Below, one piece after another: positions 16,634 to 25,064 of a stretch of DNA of 64,000 nucleotides. The stretch lies in NCBI GenBank assembly GCA_002453155.1, contig DKGG01000019.1, positions 1 through 64,000 on the forward strand. Reading direction: 5' to 3'. The position numbers were made by a program, and so were the translations under genes. Source of the DNA: Bdellovibrionaceae bacterium UBA6776 (lineage in GTDB: Bacteria; Bdellovibrionota; Bdellovibrionia; Bdellovibrionales; UBA1609). Each line of letters starts with the position of its first letter. Positions within the stretch are counted from its first letter, which is position 1. Below the pieces are notes generated by a model. That model was not told the DNA's origin. It made no database searches and saw only the letters and a program-made list of their open reading frames with translations.

Positions 16634-19090
16634 TTATTGGCAAGCCTCGCAAACTTCGGGGTTTTCCAAAGAGCAGGCCAAGGCTTCTTCTTCCGTGAAA
16701 GTCTTCTTTTTCGCAGACGTTCCTGGAGTGGTCACCTTGGAGATCTTTGTTGCCGGTCGAGAGCGCAAATAATAGGTGGTCTTAATCCCTTGCTTCCAGG
16801 TGTACATGTACATGCTGGAAAGCTTGCCGATATTTGGACTTTCGATAAACAGGTTCAACGATTGGCTTTGATCGATAAACGCACCGCGAGCAGCGGCCAA
16901 ATCAATCAATGCTTTCTGTGGAATTTCCCATACGGTTCTAAAGAGCAGGCGAATGTCTTCGGGGATTTCATCAATCCCTTGGATAGAGCCTTCGGCAGCT
17001 TTAATTTTTCCGCGAATGTCTTCGGTCCACAAACCACGAGTTTTCAAAGCTTCCACTAAGTAACGGTTTACCTGAATGAACTCGCCAGACAAAGTCTCTC
17101 TTTTGAAGAGGTTTGAAATTTGCGGCTCAATGGCTTCATAGCATCCACAAATGGAGGCAATGGTTGCGGTCGGCGCAATGGCAATGATCAAAGAGTTTCG
17201 AAGACCTACAGTCTTGATCTGACGGCGCAGTTTTTCCCATTTTTCCATATCTGTGGGAGTCACGCCCCAAAGATCAAACTGAAGTTGTCCTTCGGCAGCG
17301 CGAGTTTCCTTGAAAGATTCATGAGGTCCAAATTTCTCCGCCAAGGCACAAGAAGTGCGAAGGGCGTGGTAGTAAATCTGTTCTTGAATCTGAGTGGAAA
17401 GCTCCAACGCTTCTTTGCTGTCAAACGGAAGCCCCAATTTAAAGAAGGCGTCCTGAAGCCCCATCGCTCCAAGACCCACAGGTCTCCAGCGGTTGTTGGA
17501 AGATTTCGCTGTGGAGATGGGGTAGAAGTTGATGTCCACCACTCGGTCCAAATACTTCACAGCCACTTCCACAGTGTGGGCCAATTTCTCGAAATCGAAC
17601 TTTCCGTTGATGACGTGGTTGCCCAAGTTGACGGAGCCCAAGTTGCAAACCGCAGACTCTTTGTCGTTGGTCACTTCAAGAATCTCGGTGCAAAGGTTTG
17701 AAAGATGGATCACGTTTTGAGGACGACCGGTTTGGTTCGACTTCAAGTTGCTGGCATCTTTAAATGTCATCCAGCCGTTTCCAGTTTGCGCCAAAGTCTT
17801 CATCATGCGCGCATAAAGATCACGGGCTTTCAATTGCTTCACAAAGCGACCGTCTTTTTCGGCTTGCTCGTAAGCCTTTTCAAACTCTTCTCCGTAAAGA
17901 TCCACAAGCTCAGGAAGTTCTTTGGGGTCAAACAAAGACCAAACCGCATCCGCTTCCACGCGCTTCATAAAAAGATCCGGAATCCAGTTGGCCAAGTTTA
18001 AGTTGTGCGTGCGTTGCGCTTCATCGCCGGTGTTCTCTCGAAGATCCAAGAACTCCTCGATGTCCGCGTGCCAAGATTCCAAGTAAATGCAGGCCGCCCC
18101 TTTGCGACGTCCGCCCTGATTCACAGCCGCAACAGAAGAATCCAAAGTTTTTAACCAAGGCACCAAACCATTGGAGTGGCCATTGGTTCCTTTGATCAGA
18201 GATCCGCGGGAACGCACGCGGCTGAAAGACACGCCAATTCCGCCGGCAAACTTTGAAAGCAAAGCAATGTCTTTGTACTTGTCGTAGATGGAAGACAAAT
18301 CATCTTGAGGGGAATCCAAAAGGTAACAAGAAGACAATTGAGGTCTCATGGTTGCAGAGTTGAAAAGTGTTGGAGAGCTGGTCATGTAATCCAGACTGGA
18401 GATCAACTCGTAAAACTCTTTTGCCTCTTGGAAAGTTTTTGCCAATCCGCAAGCCACACGAAGGAAGAAGTATTGTGGAGTTTCCACCACTTGGCGACTG
18501 TCTGGATGTTTTAAGAGATAACGGTCGTAAACCGTCTTCAATCCAAAGTACTCAAACCGTTGGGTGCGGGTGTCGTCGACGATGATGTTCAAAGCTTCTT
18601 TGTGTTCTTTGACGAACTCAAATTTTTCTTTGGAAATCAAACCACACTCATGAGCGGCTGTGACAGAGTCATAGAAGTTTCGGATGTTTTGATTGTGCAC
18701 CTCTTCGCCGATAAAGCGCGCCAGCAAACGACTTGCAAGCTTAGAATATTGGGGCTCTTCGCCGATCAAAAGTGCCGCTGTCTGGATGCAAAGTTGATCC
18801 AGTTCTTTTGTGGAAGCGCCGTCATAAAGACCGCTGATCACTTTCGCAGCCACGCGCATGGGGTCCACTTCTTTCAGGCCGCCAGAGCAGGCAAGAACCA
18901 CGTTTACAATTTTGTTCACGTTGACGGCTTCCAATTGTCCGTCACGTTTTTTCACGCGCATCACAATCGGTCCATCTTCTTGGGAGTCCGTGTTGGTCGT
19001 CGAAGTTGTTTGGGAGGTCTGCTCGAAGTTTTTTTCTGCAGATGTGTTTTCAAGGTTTGTTTTCATTTGTTGTTCATTGTCCAGTTGCAT
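16634..19090 (-). CDS. nrdA: Ribonucleoside-diphosphate reductase alpha subunit (class Ia)
   Basis: This is the catalytic large subunit that reduces NDPs to dNDPs. An ATP-cone for allosteric activity control starts near residue 42 (IVMRVKKRDGQ). The active site shows SSCYLLD, the NLCTEI loop (Asn-Cys-Glu) and CNLGSVNL. The C-terminus ends in CEACQ, the mobile Cys pair reduced by thioredoxin. The frame is open to 19144, but the ATG at 19090 is preferred because AAGGGGGG lies seven bases upstream; the product is then 818 aa. The poorly conserved Asn/Thr/Ser-rich segment before the ATP-cone is unusual. The operon is nrdA-nrdB. Confidence 0.96.
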   Translation of the reverse strand: MQLDNEQQMKTNLENTSAEKNFEQTSQTTSTTNTDSQEDGPIVMRVKKRDGQLEAVNVNKIVNVVLACSGGLKEVDPMRVAAKVISGLYDGASTKELDQLCIQTAALLIGEEPQYSKLASRLLARFIGEEVHNQNIRNFYDSVTAAHECGLISKEKFEFVKEHKEALNIIVDDTRTQRFEYFGLKTVYDRYLLKHPDSRQVVETPQYFFLRVACGLAKTFQEAKEFYELISSLDYMTSSPTLFNSATMRPQLSSCYLLDSPQDDLSSIYDKYKDIALLSKFAGGIGVSFSRVRSRGSLIKGTNGHSNGLVPWLKTLDSSVAAVNQGGRRKGAACIYLESWHADIEEFLDLRENTGDEAQRTHNLNLANWIPDLFMKRVEADAVWSLFDPKELPELVDLYGEEFEKAYEQAEKDGRFVKQLKARDLYARMMKTLAQTGNGWMTFKDASNLKSNQTGRPQNVIHLSNLCTEILEVTNDKESAVCNLGSVNLGNHVINGKFDFEKLAHTVEVAVKYLDRVVDINFYPISTAKSSNNRWRPVGLGAMGLQDAFFKLGLPFDSKEALELSTQIQEQIYYHALRTSCALAEKFGPHESFKETRAAEGQLQFDLWGVTPTDMEKWEKLRRQIKTVGLRNSLIIAIAPTATIASICGCYEAIEPQISNLFKRETLSGEFIQVNRYLVEALKTRGLWTEDIRGKIKAAEGSIQGIDEIPEDIRLLFRTVWEIPQKALIDLAAARGAFIDQSQSLNLFIESPNIGKLSSMYMYTWKQGIKTTYYLRSRPATKISKVTTPGTSAKKKTFTEEEALACSLENPEVCEACQ

Positions 19091-19617
19091 GAGCCCCCCT
19101 TGGCTAATGTTGTTCTTTAGAGTCAAAGAATCCAGATCTTTCAAAAGCTCTTCCCCTCAGAGCCTTTGAAAAACTCTCCTGTCAGATTCTATTAAAATTT
19201 CTGTGATTCGTTTCCGGGCCGGTAAAATCAAAGCTGCAAATTGCAAAATTGATTTATCAGTCGAAAACATCGAGACGCTTGAGTCTTTCAGAAAAGAAAG
19301 TTCGTCGTCCAATTCAAACGCTAACCCCGAGGTTTTTTTCCTGTCAAATTTCTTTGAAAGGAAAGTGCGAAAAGCTTTGAAATTGCCGCTGCTTTGGACA
19401 AAACCGTGTGTACCTGCGGCATAAGAAACTCGTTTTTCTTGACTCAAGGGGCTTTTCATTCTGCTAAAATTCTAGGCAGACTTTCCAGTTCTTCGCAAGG
19501 GGTGCGCCCGCTTTTTTAAGTTCTTTTTAGCTTCTGTCAGAACCGCAACACCAAAATCGTCAAAAGCCTGACCGAAGCAGGCTTGTCATCGTCAAAAGCT
19601 TTACACATAATTGAGGG
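19091..19617. other. Intergenic region between nrdA and the M14 peptidase gene
   Basis: This stretch of 527 bases contains no convincing gene. An open frame of 100 codons on the minus strand (19157-19459) has no ribosome site and no recognisable motif. A small hairpin, AAGCCTG/CAGGCTT (about 19564-19584), lies in front of the M14 gene without a T-run. I saw no convincing NrdR box upstream of nrdA by eye. Confidence 0.5.
19439..19470 (+). promoter_or_regulatory. Candidate promoter for the M14 peptidase/hydrolase pair
   Basis: TTGACT (19439-19444) is a good -35. TGCTAAAAT (19462-19470) is an extended -10 (TG-n-TAAAAT), but the spacing to the -35 is 20 bases. It would leave a leader of about 140 bases containing the small hairpin near 19564-19584. 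Confidence 0.3.
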
Positions 19618-20646
19618 ATGGCGGGTGTACGATCGATTTTGCGAGGGGACGTTTTTCAAATTCAAGATTTGGTTTTGGAAAAGTACGCACGCATTGCAGA
19701 AATCAAAATTTTGCGAAACATTTCTCACAAAGGAGAGGTGTTTCCCATTCATCAAGTCTCTTTAGGAAATCCGGACAAGTCTGCGCCCACATTGGCTTTT
19801 GTGGGTGGCGTGCACGGTTTGGAGCGCATCGGCTCTGAGGTGGTGCTCTCTTGGATGCAAACCTTGTCGGAACTTTATGAGTGGGATGAGATGTTTCAAG
19901 AGCGGTTGAAACATTCCCGACTGATTTTTGTTCCCATTTTAAACCCGGTGGGCGTGGCGAACTTTTACCGCTCCAATGGACGCGGCGTGGACTTGATGCG
20001 AAACGGCCGCACCGAAGGAAAACCTCCCGGGGGAGTGATCTATCGGGGACATCGCTGGAGTCGAAGGATTCCTTGGTTTCGAGGGGAGCCGGATGTTTAC
20101 GAGGAGGAGACCCAGGCCCTTTTTGAAATGGTTCAAGAGGAACTCTTTCCCTCAAAGTTTTCCATTGCCATGGATGTGCATTCGGGCTTTGGAGCCAAAG
20201 ATCGCATTTGGTTTCCGTTTGGCCACTCCCATGAACCTTATCCGGATTTGCCCTTAGCCTTTCGTTTGAAGCTGTTGTTGGATCAAACCTATCCCCATCA
20301 CTTTTATGACATGGAGCCGGTGAGCACGCAGTACACCATTCACGGAGATCTTTGGGATGACTTGTATTTTGCATCTCAAAAACATGAAGGCGTTTTTATG
20401 CCCTTCACTTTGGAAATGGGCTCGTGGAATTGGCTCAAAAAAAACCCCTTACAGATTTTTAACAAAATGGGAGTTTTCCATCCGCTGAAACCTCATCGTC
20501 ATCACCGAATTTTAAGACGGCACATCACCTTTTTTGACTTCCTTCACCGAGCGCTGTTGTCTCAAAACCATTGGTGGCCCAAAGACGAAAAAGAGATTTT
20601 GCAGCTGGAACGCAAAGCCAAAGACCTGTGGTACAAGGGACATTGA
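19618..20646 (+). CDS. M14-family zinc carboxypeptidase-like protein
   Basis: The protein has 342 aa and the full metallocarboxypeptidase motif set. HxxE is at H66/E69 (GGVHGLE) and the third zinc ligand is H188 (MDVHSG). NPVGVANFYRSN...GVDLMRN (residues 109-128) carries the substrate-binding Asn/Arg. The catalytic glutamate is E266 (TLEMGSW). There is no signal peptide, so it should be cytoplasmic, like the succinylglutamate desuccinylase and DUF2817 branches or the Mpa-type murein peptide amidases. The substrate cannot be fixed; peptidoglycan peptides or small acyl-amino acids are candidates. GAGGG directly abuts the ATG, so the start is not fully certain. The hydrolase gene follows 13 bases later. 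Confidence 0.8.
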   Translation: MAGVRSILRGDVFQIQDLVLEKYARIAEIKILRNISHKGEVFPIHQVSLGNPDKSAPTLAFVGGVHGLERIGSEVVLSWMQTLSELYEWDEMFQERLKHSRLIFVPILNPVGVANFYRSNGRGVDLMRNGRTEGKPPGGVIYRGHRWSRRIPWFRGEPDVYEEETQALFEMVQEELFPSKFSIAMDVHSGFGAKDRIWFPFGHSHEPYPDLPLAFRLKLLLDQTYPHHFYDMEPVSTQYTIHGDLWDDLYFASQKHEGVFMPFTLEMGSWNWLKKNPLQIFNKMGVFHPLKPHRHHRILRRHITFFDFLHRALLSQNHWWPKDEKEILQLERKAKDLWYKGH

Positions 20647-20659
20647 AAGAGGTGCATCC

Positions 20660-21412
20660 GTGAGTGCGGTGACAGACATCATTTTGTTGAGAGGACTTTT
20701 GCGCAGTCAAAAGCACTGGGGTCCTTTTCCTGAAGAGATGCAAAAGCGATTTCCAGAATTCAAAATTCATTGTGTGGAACTTCCTGGGATCGGAGAAGAG
20801 GCCTCCCAGGCCTCGCCCCTGACACTGAAGGGAATCGCTGAAAAGGTAAATGCAAAAGCTCAAGAAAAATGTGCCGGAAGAAAATCTCATATTGTGGGCG
20901 TGTCTCTTGGGGGAATGGTGGGCTTGGAGCTTGTGTCTCTGTTTCCAGAGAATTACGGCAAAGTCCTTGTGATCAACACCAGCTCTGCGTTGAGTCCAAA
21001 GACAAAACGGCTGCGCTGGCAGGTGTGGAGCCGTGTTCTGGCTGCAGCTCTTCAAACAAACAAAGTCAAAAGAGAAGCCCTGGTCATTCCCTATTTGGCA
21101 AACAGCACGACCGCACAAAAAGCCATGGAAGAATCCTGGGAGCGCACCGCCAAAGATTTAAAAATGCATCCTTTGCTTCCTGTGGCCCAATTGCGTGCGG
21201 CCAGTGGCTTTGTTCCCGACGAAAAGTTAAAGAACTCGACGCAAATTTACCTTCTGCATTCTTTGGGAGATCTTTTTGTCGATCCCAGTTGTTCTGAAGT
21301 TCTGATCAAAGAGTACCATTGGCCCTTTAAAACTCACCCCTGGGCCGGCCATGACTTGGCCTGGGATGACCCTGAGTGGCTTTTGACGGAAATACAGTCA
21401 TTTTTTTCTTGA
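20660..21412 (+). CDS. Alpha/beta-hydrolase
   Basis: The frame is open from 20534, inside the upstream gene. The GTG at 20660 is chosen because AGAGG lies about eight bases upstream and the first core strand (TDIILLRGLLRSQKHWGPF) starts there, giving 250 aa. The nucleophile elbow is GVSLGG. The acid is probably the Asp of HSLGDLFVDP, and the catalytic His lies in WAGHDLAWDD near the C-terminus. There is no signal peptide. The fold covers esterases, lipases and peptidases, so the substrate is open. The gene forms a two-gene operon with the M14 peptidase. Confidence 0.78.
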   Translation: MSAVTDIILLRGLLRSQKHWGPFPEEMQKRFPEFKIHCVELPGIGEEASQASPLTLKGIAEKVNAKAQEKCAGRKSHIVGVSLGGMVGLELVSLFPENYGKVLVINTSSALSPKTKRLRWQVWSRVLAAALQTNKVKREALVIPYLANSTTAQKAMEESWERTAKDLKMHPLLPVAQLRAASGFVPDEKLKNSTQIYLLHSLGDLFVDPSCSEVLIKEYHWPFKTHPWAGHDLAWDDPEWLLTEIQSFFS

Positions 21413-21454
21413 TGTCTTGCCTTTCGTCTTGGGAGAGTTAAGTCAGGGGGGAGA

Positions 21455-22870
21455 GTGCTGTATCGAATATTCTTGTTGAGTCTGACTCTCTGGGGAGTGA
21501 GGCCGGCTCACGCACAATCTGTAGACGAGGGTGAAATGGAATTGAGAAGTTCCATATTCCTCCATCAAGATCTGCAAAAAGGATCCGGTCCGTCTGCAGG
21601 CGTGGCTTACGAATCTTACACGTCGGCTTCACGGCCCGCTTTTGGCGATGGGCTTTACTCTTCCAATGCGCTTTTCAAAGGCGCCTGGCAAGGGAAGCGC
21701 AGGGTGGGATCTTCGTTTTCCTTTGTGGGCGATTTTGCTGGCATTTATTCCGCGTCGGACCAGGGGCTCTATCCCTTAATCAAAGAGGCTTATTTTAAAA
21801 GAGAGTGGAGTCAGGGAAGTCTTCGCTTGGGCGTGGACAACACTTCGTGGACGTCTTTCGAAGACGAGTGGCGGCTGGGACTTTATCGTCCGCGCTTTAT
21901 GTACAACAAATTGAGTGGTGGCCAAGGCGGCCTGCTTGGTTTTTTTATGGAGAGCAAGGGCTTTACCGTGGGGTTTCTTCCGGTGTTTGTTCCCGAGCTG
22001 GGTCCCCATTTTGAAAACAACGACGGAGAACTCACTTCCCAAAACCCTTGGTTTGGCCAACTTCCAAAAACCATCAATTACAATGGCTCGGAAGCACCCA
22101 TCCGTTACAAAGTGAAGATCCCCCCGGTCAAAGACATTGTGTTGAAACCCGGGTTGGTGGCTTCGTGGCAAAAAGATCTGAACAAAAATTATTCCATGAG
22201 ATGGAGTGGGGCCTATAAACCCATGCCTCAATTGCTTTTGAACTTTCCTTCCGACGGAAGGTTTGTCATCGGAAATACAGATCAATACTTCGAGGCTGAG
22301 GTCAATCCATGGGTGGCTTATCATGGAGTGGTTTCCACAGACCATCAGGTGCAAAATGATTCTAAAACTTTGCGGGCTCGCATCTCTCTTGCGCATGAAG
22401 ATCCTCAAGTTCCCGAGCGTCCAAAAACTTGGGTGACTCAAGAAATTGGTCCCGCCACCTTTGTTTCCACACGCTTTGAAACCGAGCCTCAAGCTTTTGG
22501 GAACACCAAAATTTTTCTCTCTCAGTTTAAAGTTTGGGGCGGGGATCGTCCGGATGAAGGCCGCTACGCTTCGGACGAAAGTTACTTTGAATCCCGGCAA
22601 TTCTTTCGAGAAGCCTATGGGTTGGGTTTTGAAACTCTATGGCCGTTAAAGTTTCGCGCGCTCAGTTCGGTCAGTGTGATCTATGATCGCATTCAAGAGG
22701 GCGGCGCTTTATTGGCTCGCAATGCCATTTCGCTCAAAGACAATTTGCAGCTCTATTTGAATTTGGAATTTTTGGGACTTCTGCAAGAAAACAATCCCAC
22801 ACCCACGGGTTTTTTAAGTCGCTACCGTGCCAATGACCGGGCCGAGCTTGGAGTCACCTATGCCTTTTAA
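21455..22870 (+). CDS. Outer-membrane beta-barrel protein, paralogue A
   Basis: The protein has 471 aa and a signal peptide (RIFLLSLTLWGVRPAHA). The body alternates polar and aromatic/hydrophobic residues as in beta-barrels, and the chain ends in VTYAF with the C-terminal Phe recognised by the BAM complex. It is clearly paralogous to the product at 25065-26558: both have a central GPHF/GPQF segment and end with LFSRYRSNDR-type or LSRYRANDR-type motifs. It is more distantly like the protein at 50782-52065. The start is GTG with AGGGGGGAG just upstream. The stop overlaps the lipoprotein gene by 11 bases, suggesting coupled synthesis and a joint complex. Function unknown; porin- or export-like roles are possible. 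Confidence 0.78.
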   Translation: MLYRIFLLSLTLWGVRPAHAQSVDEGEMELRSSIFLHQDLQKGSGPSAGVAYESYTSASRPAFGDGLYSSNALFKGAWQGKRRVGSSFSFVGDFAGIYSASDQGLYPLIKEAYFKREWSQGSLRLGVDNTSWTSFEDEWRLGLYRPRFMYNKLSGGQGGLLGFFMESKGFTVGFLPVFVPELGPHFENNDGELTSQNPWFGQLPKTINYNGSEAPIRYKVKIPPVKDIVLKPGLVASWQKDLNKNYSMRWSGAYKPMPQLLLNFPSDGRFVIGNTDQYFEAEVNPWVAYHGVVSTDHQVQNDSKTLRARISLAHEDPQVPERPKTWVTQEIGPATFVSTRFETEPQAFGNTKIFLSQFKVWGGDRPDEGRYASDESYFESRQFFREAYGLGFETLWPLKFRALSSVSVIYDRIQEGGALLARNAISLKDNLQLYLNLEFLGLLQENNPTPTGFLSRYRANDRAELGVTYAF

Positions 22871-24905
22871 AATTCTCTTTCGTGGACTTTTTTGTTTGTG
22901 TTTGCTTCCGGTGTTGAGTGGCTGTGGACGGGAAGGGGAAACCCCCTCCACAAAAGTGGATGTTGTTCTTAAGGGCGACACCGGTGAGTGTTTGGGATCG
23001 GTGGATGAGTCCATTCGAAAGTATCTCCATGCGGAAATGAACGATGGGGAACTGGAGGCCATGTGGACCTGTTTGGATGGAGCTCTGACGGACTTTGTAA
23101 CCATCACTTCTCCGGAACATCCGACGGGTTATCCGCCGGATGCACTGGCTCGATTTTTTGAAAGCTTTTTTGTCAAAAGGGAAGTCCCTCTGGAAGTTGC
23201 AGAAGCTTTGATGAATTTGAAGCGCATCTTTGTAGGAGGTCAAAAGACCTTTTTGACTCCGGCCGAAGTGACGAAACTTCGACAATTTATTTCGTTGTGC
23301 CGGCTTTGGTCTCAAGAGCTTCAGCCCCATATGAAAGTTTTGGTTTTAAAAAATCCAGTGTCCGTGACCAGTTCGGATTCGGAAGCCGCGCTGGAAGCTT
23401 TGCGGGATGTGGCTCTTGAGGTGGGTTTGTGGATGGATGCCCAAGGGCAAACTTACACTCAAGAAGATTTAAAAAGTTTGCTTTTGGCAATGAGTCGATG
23501 GCTTCAGCCTGGTGTGACTGTGAAATGGATGAACGAGTTGCAAGAGGCTCTTCCCAGTCTGTTTGAAATCAAAAGGATTTTTGTCGGCGGAAGTGCAGAT
23601 CACATTCACTCGGGAGATTGGCCGGTTCTTTTGAAAAAGGTGGTTTCGGGAATTGGCGTGTTGGAAATTGTGGGTTGGAAGATGGAACAAAATCAGATTT
23701 CATCCCTGGCCTCCGATGAGTCTTTGCCGCGCATGTTGTTGTACCTTTCCCAAGTCTTTGAGGGAGTGAATGTTCCCTTTGGCGAGGTGGACCGTGTGAT
23801 GAGGCAAATGTCCCGATTGAGTTGGTGGCCCAGCGCGCTTCCTGTGGACGGTTTGTCTAAGGGGTTAAAGTTTGTGCTGCAAAAGTTTTTGCTTTTGGAA
23901 GATGCCTCCACACCCTTTGTGATGGATCACCGCGTGGTCAACGCCCTGATGCATTTAAGAGGGGAATTTCTTGATGCCTTAAAGAAAAATGGGAGTTCTG
24001 AATTTGAGCGTTTCGCAAATCCCATGAGGGGCGTGAGCTCATCCTCTCAAGGTTTGATCTTTCATTTGTACAACAAGAATGCGGAAGATCTTCGCGGCGT
24101 GGCTCGAAATCAAACCGCTGTTTTGTATCTGTTGATACATCAGCTCAAAAAATCCTTTCATTTGAGTGAAATTGAAAAACCTCAGTTTCAACAGGTCTTC
24201 AATGAGGTCTTGGGCGTTCTGCAAGGTTTAAATATTTTGACCGACATTGAACCCAGTTATGCTTTGCGACTGTTTCGAGAAATGGACGTGTTCACGTGGG
24301 TGTCGAATGGGGATCAGCGTTTGTCCGATTCGGAAATCGGAATGTATGGGTGGATGGCTCTCAGCGGATGGGTGCAGCAAGAATGGGTGCATCGAGATTT
24401 AAACCCCGTTTGCAAAGGGGATGAAGTTTGCATTCGAAAGAACTGGAGGAGTCAATCTGAGAAGTTCTTGATCAACTTTCCTCAAGTTCAAAGAGAGATG
24501 GTGGGTTGGAGTGAAGCTCAAAAGAATTTGTTTTTTGATCGCGTGAATTTGGCCAGCGGTTCGGAATCCATTTTGATGAATGCGGTTTTGATGAGCTATT
24601 TGGAATTTTTCATGATGCGTTTTGATTCTGACAAAAATTCTTTGATCGACGTGGAGGAATCCCTCACTTCCTTCGAGGTTTTTCACCTGACCCTAGATGA
24701 GCTTTTAGGCAGTGTGGGTGTTCCTCAAAGTGACACTCTGGCATTTTTTACATTCCTTTTTCGCTATGGGTACACGCCCTTGGATGGTGGAAAAATGGGA
24801 GCGTGGTTGCGTTATTTGAACTGGAAGCTCTATCCCCGAAAGTGGTCCTTTCAGGCCGATCGGATGAGACTGCTTCAGATTCTTTCTGAACTGTCTAAAC
24901 TGTAA
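22860..24905 (+). CDS. Lipoprotein with EF-hand-like loop, paralogue A
   Basis: The predicted lipoprotein has 681 aa. The ATG at 22860 overlaps the end of the barrel gene and gives a short signal sequence with lipobox LSGC (C22). The frame is open further upstream, but earlier starts would put residues before the signal. It is homologous to the lipoprotein at 26548-28941 over most of its length: both share the paired Cys after the N-terminus, FVGG repeats and helical segments. An EF-hand-type loop is visible at residues 589-600 (DSDKNSLIDVEE), and a partial one at about 483-492 (NGDQRLSDSE). Calcium binding is therefore likely. It is probably the partner of the barrel. Function unknown. Confidence 0.75.
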   Translation: MPFKILFRGLFCLCLLPVLSGCGREGETPSTKVDVVLKGDTGECLGSVDESIRKYLHAEMNDGELEAMWTCLDGALTDFVTITSPEHPTGYPPDALARFFESFFVKREVPLEVAEALMNLKRIFVGGQKTFLTPAEVTKLRQFISLCRLWSQELQPHMKVLVLKNPVSVTSSDSEAALEALRDVALEVGLWMDAQGQTYTQEDLKSLLLAMSRWLQPGVTVKWMNELQEALPSLFEIKRIFVGGSADHIHSGDWPVLLKKVVSGIGVLEIVGWKMEQNQISSLASDESLPRMLLYLSQVFEGVNVPFGEVDRVMRQMSRLSWWPSALPVDGLSKGLKFVLQKFLLLEDASTPFVMDHRVVNALMHLRGEFLDALKKNGSSEFERFANPMRGVSSSSQGLIFHLYNKNAEDLRGVARNQTAVLYLLIHQLKKSFHLSEIEKPQFQQVFNEVLGVLQGLNILTDIEPSYALRLFREMDVFTWVSNGDQRLSDSEIGMYGWMALSGWVQQEWVHRDLNPVCKGDEVCIRKNWRSQSEKFLINFPQVQREMVGWSEAQKNLFFDRVNLASGSESILMNAVLMSYLEFFMMRFDSDKNSLIDVEESLTSFEVFHLTLDELLGSVGVPQSDTLAFFTFLFRYGYTPLDGGKMGAWLRYLNWKLYPRKWSFQADRMRLLQILSELSKL

Positions 24906-24965
24906 AAAAATTTCCTAATTTCCAGCTTTTTCGGCCATTTCCCAGGCCCTTTGGTATTTTAGAGA

Positions 24966-25030
24966 CCGGTCCTCAAAGGACCTGGCAAGGACGCCCCGAG
25001 TGGGGAATTGCCATTGAGCACAGATGGTGC
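24966..25030 (+). ncRNA. Candidate structured 5' leader (three consecutive hairpins)
   Basis: In the roughly 160 bases before paralogue B of the barrel genes three stems follow each other. The first is 24968-24973 with 24977-24982 (6 bp, loop CAA). The second is 24983-24988 with 25008-25013 (6 bp), enclosing CCCC/GGGG (24994-24997 with 25002-25005). The third is 25018-25021 with 25027-25030 (4 bp). The ribosome site lies 24 bases further on. No T-run follows. I do not recognise it as a known riboswitch; it may be a regulatory leader or chance. Confidence 0.35.
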
Positions 25031-25064
25031 ATAAAGAAGTCTTGAATTCAATCAAGGGGACCTT

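Noticed and set aside
19157..19459. 100-codon open frame upstream of nrdA on the minus strand
   Set aside because: There is no ribosome site, no signal peptide or motif, and its amino-acid composition looks like translated non-coding DNA.
21776..22600. 274-codon open frame antisense to the unit A barrel gene
   Set aside because: It is a shadow of a well-supported gene with signal peptide and barrel end; no ribosome site or recognisable motif.
24966..25030. Cyclic di-GMP (GEMM-I) riboswitch in front of barrel unit B
   Set aside because: The stems are real, but the conserved GEMM core and tetraloop-receptor sequences are not present, so only an unnamed structured leader is reported.
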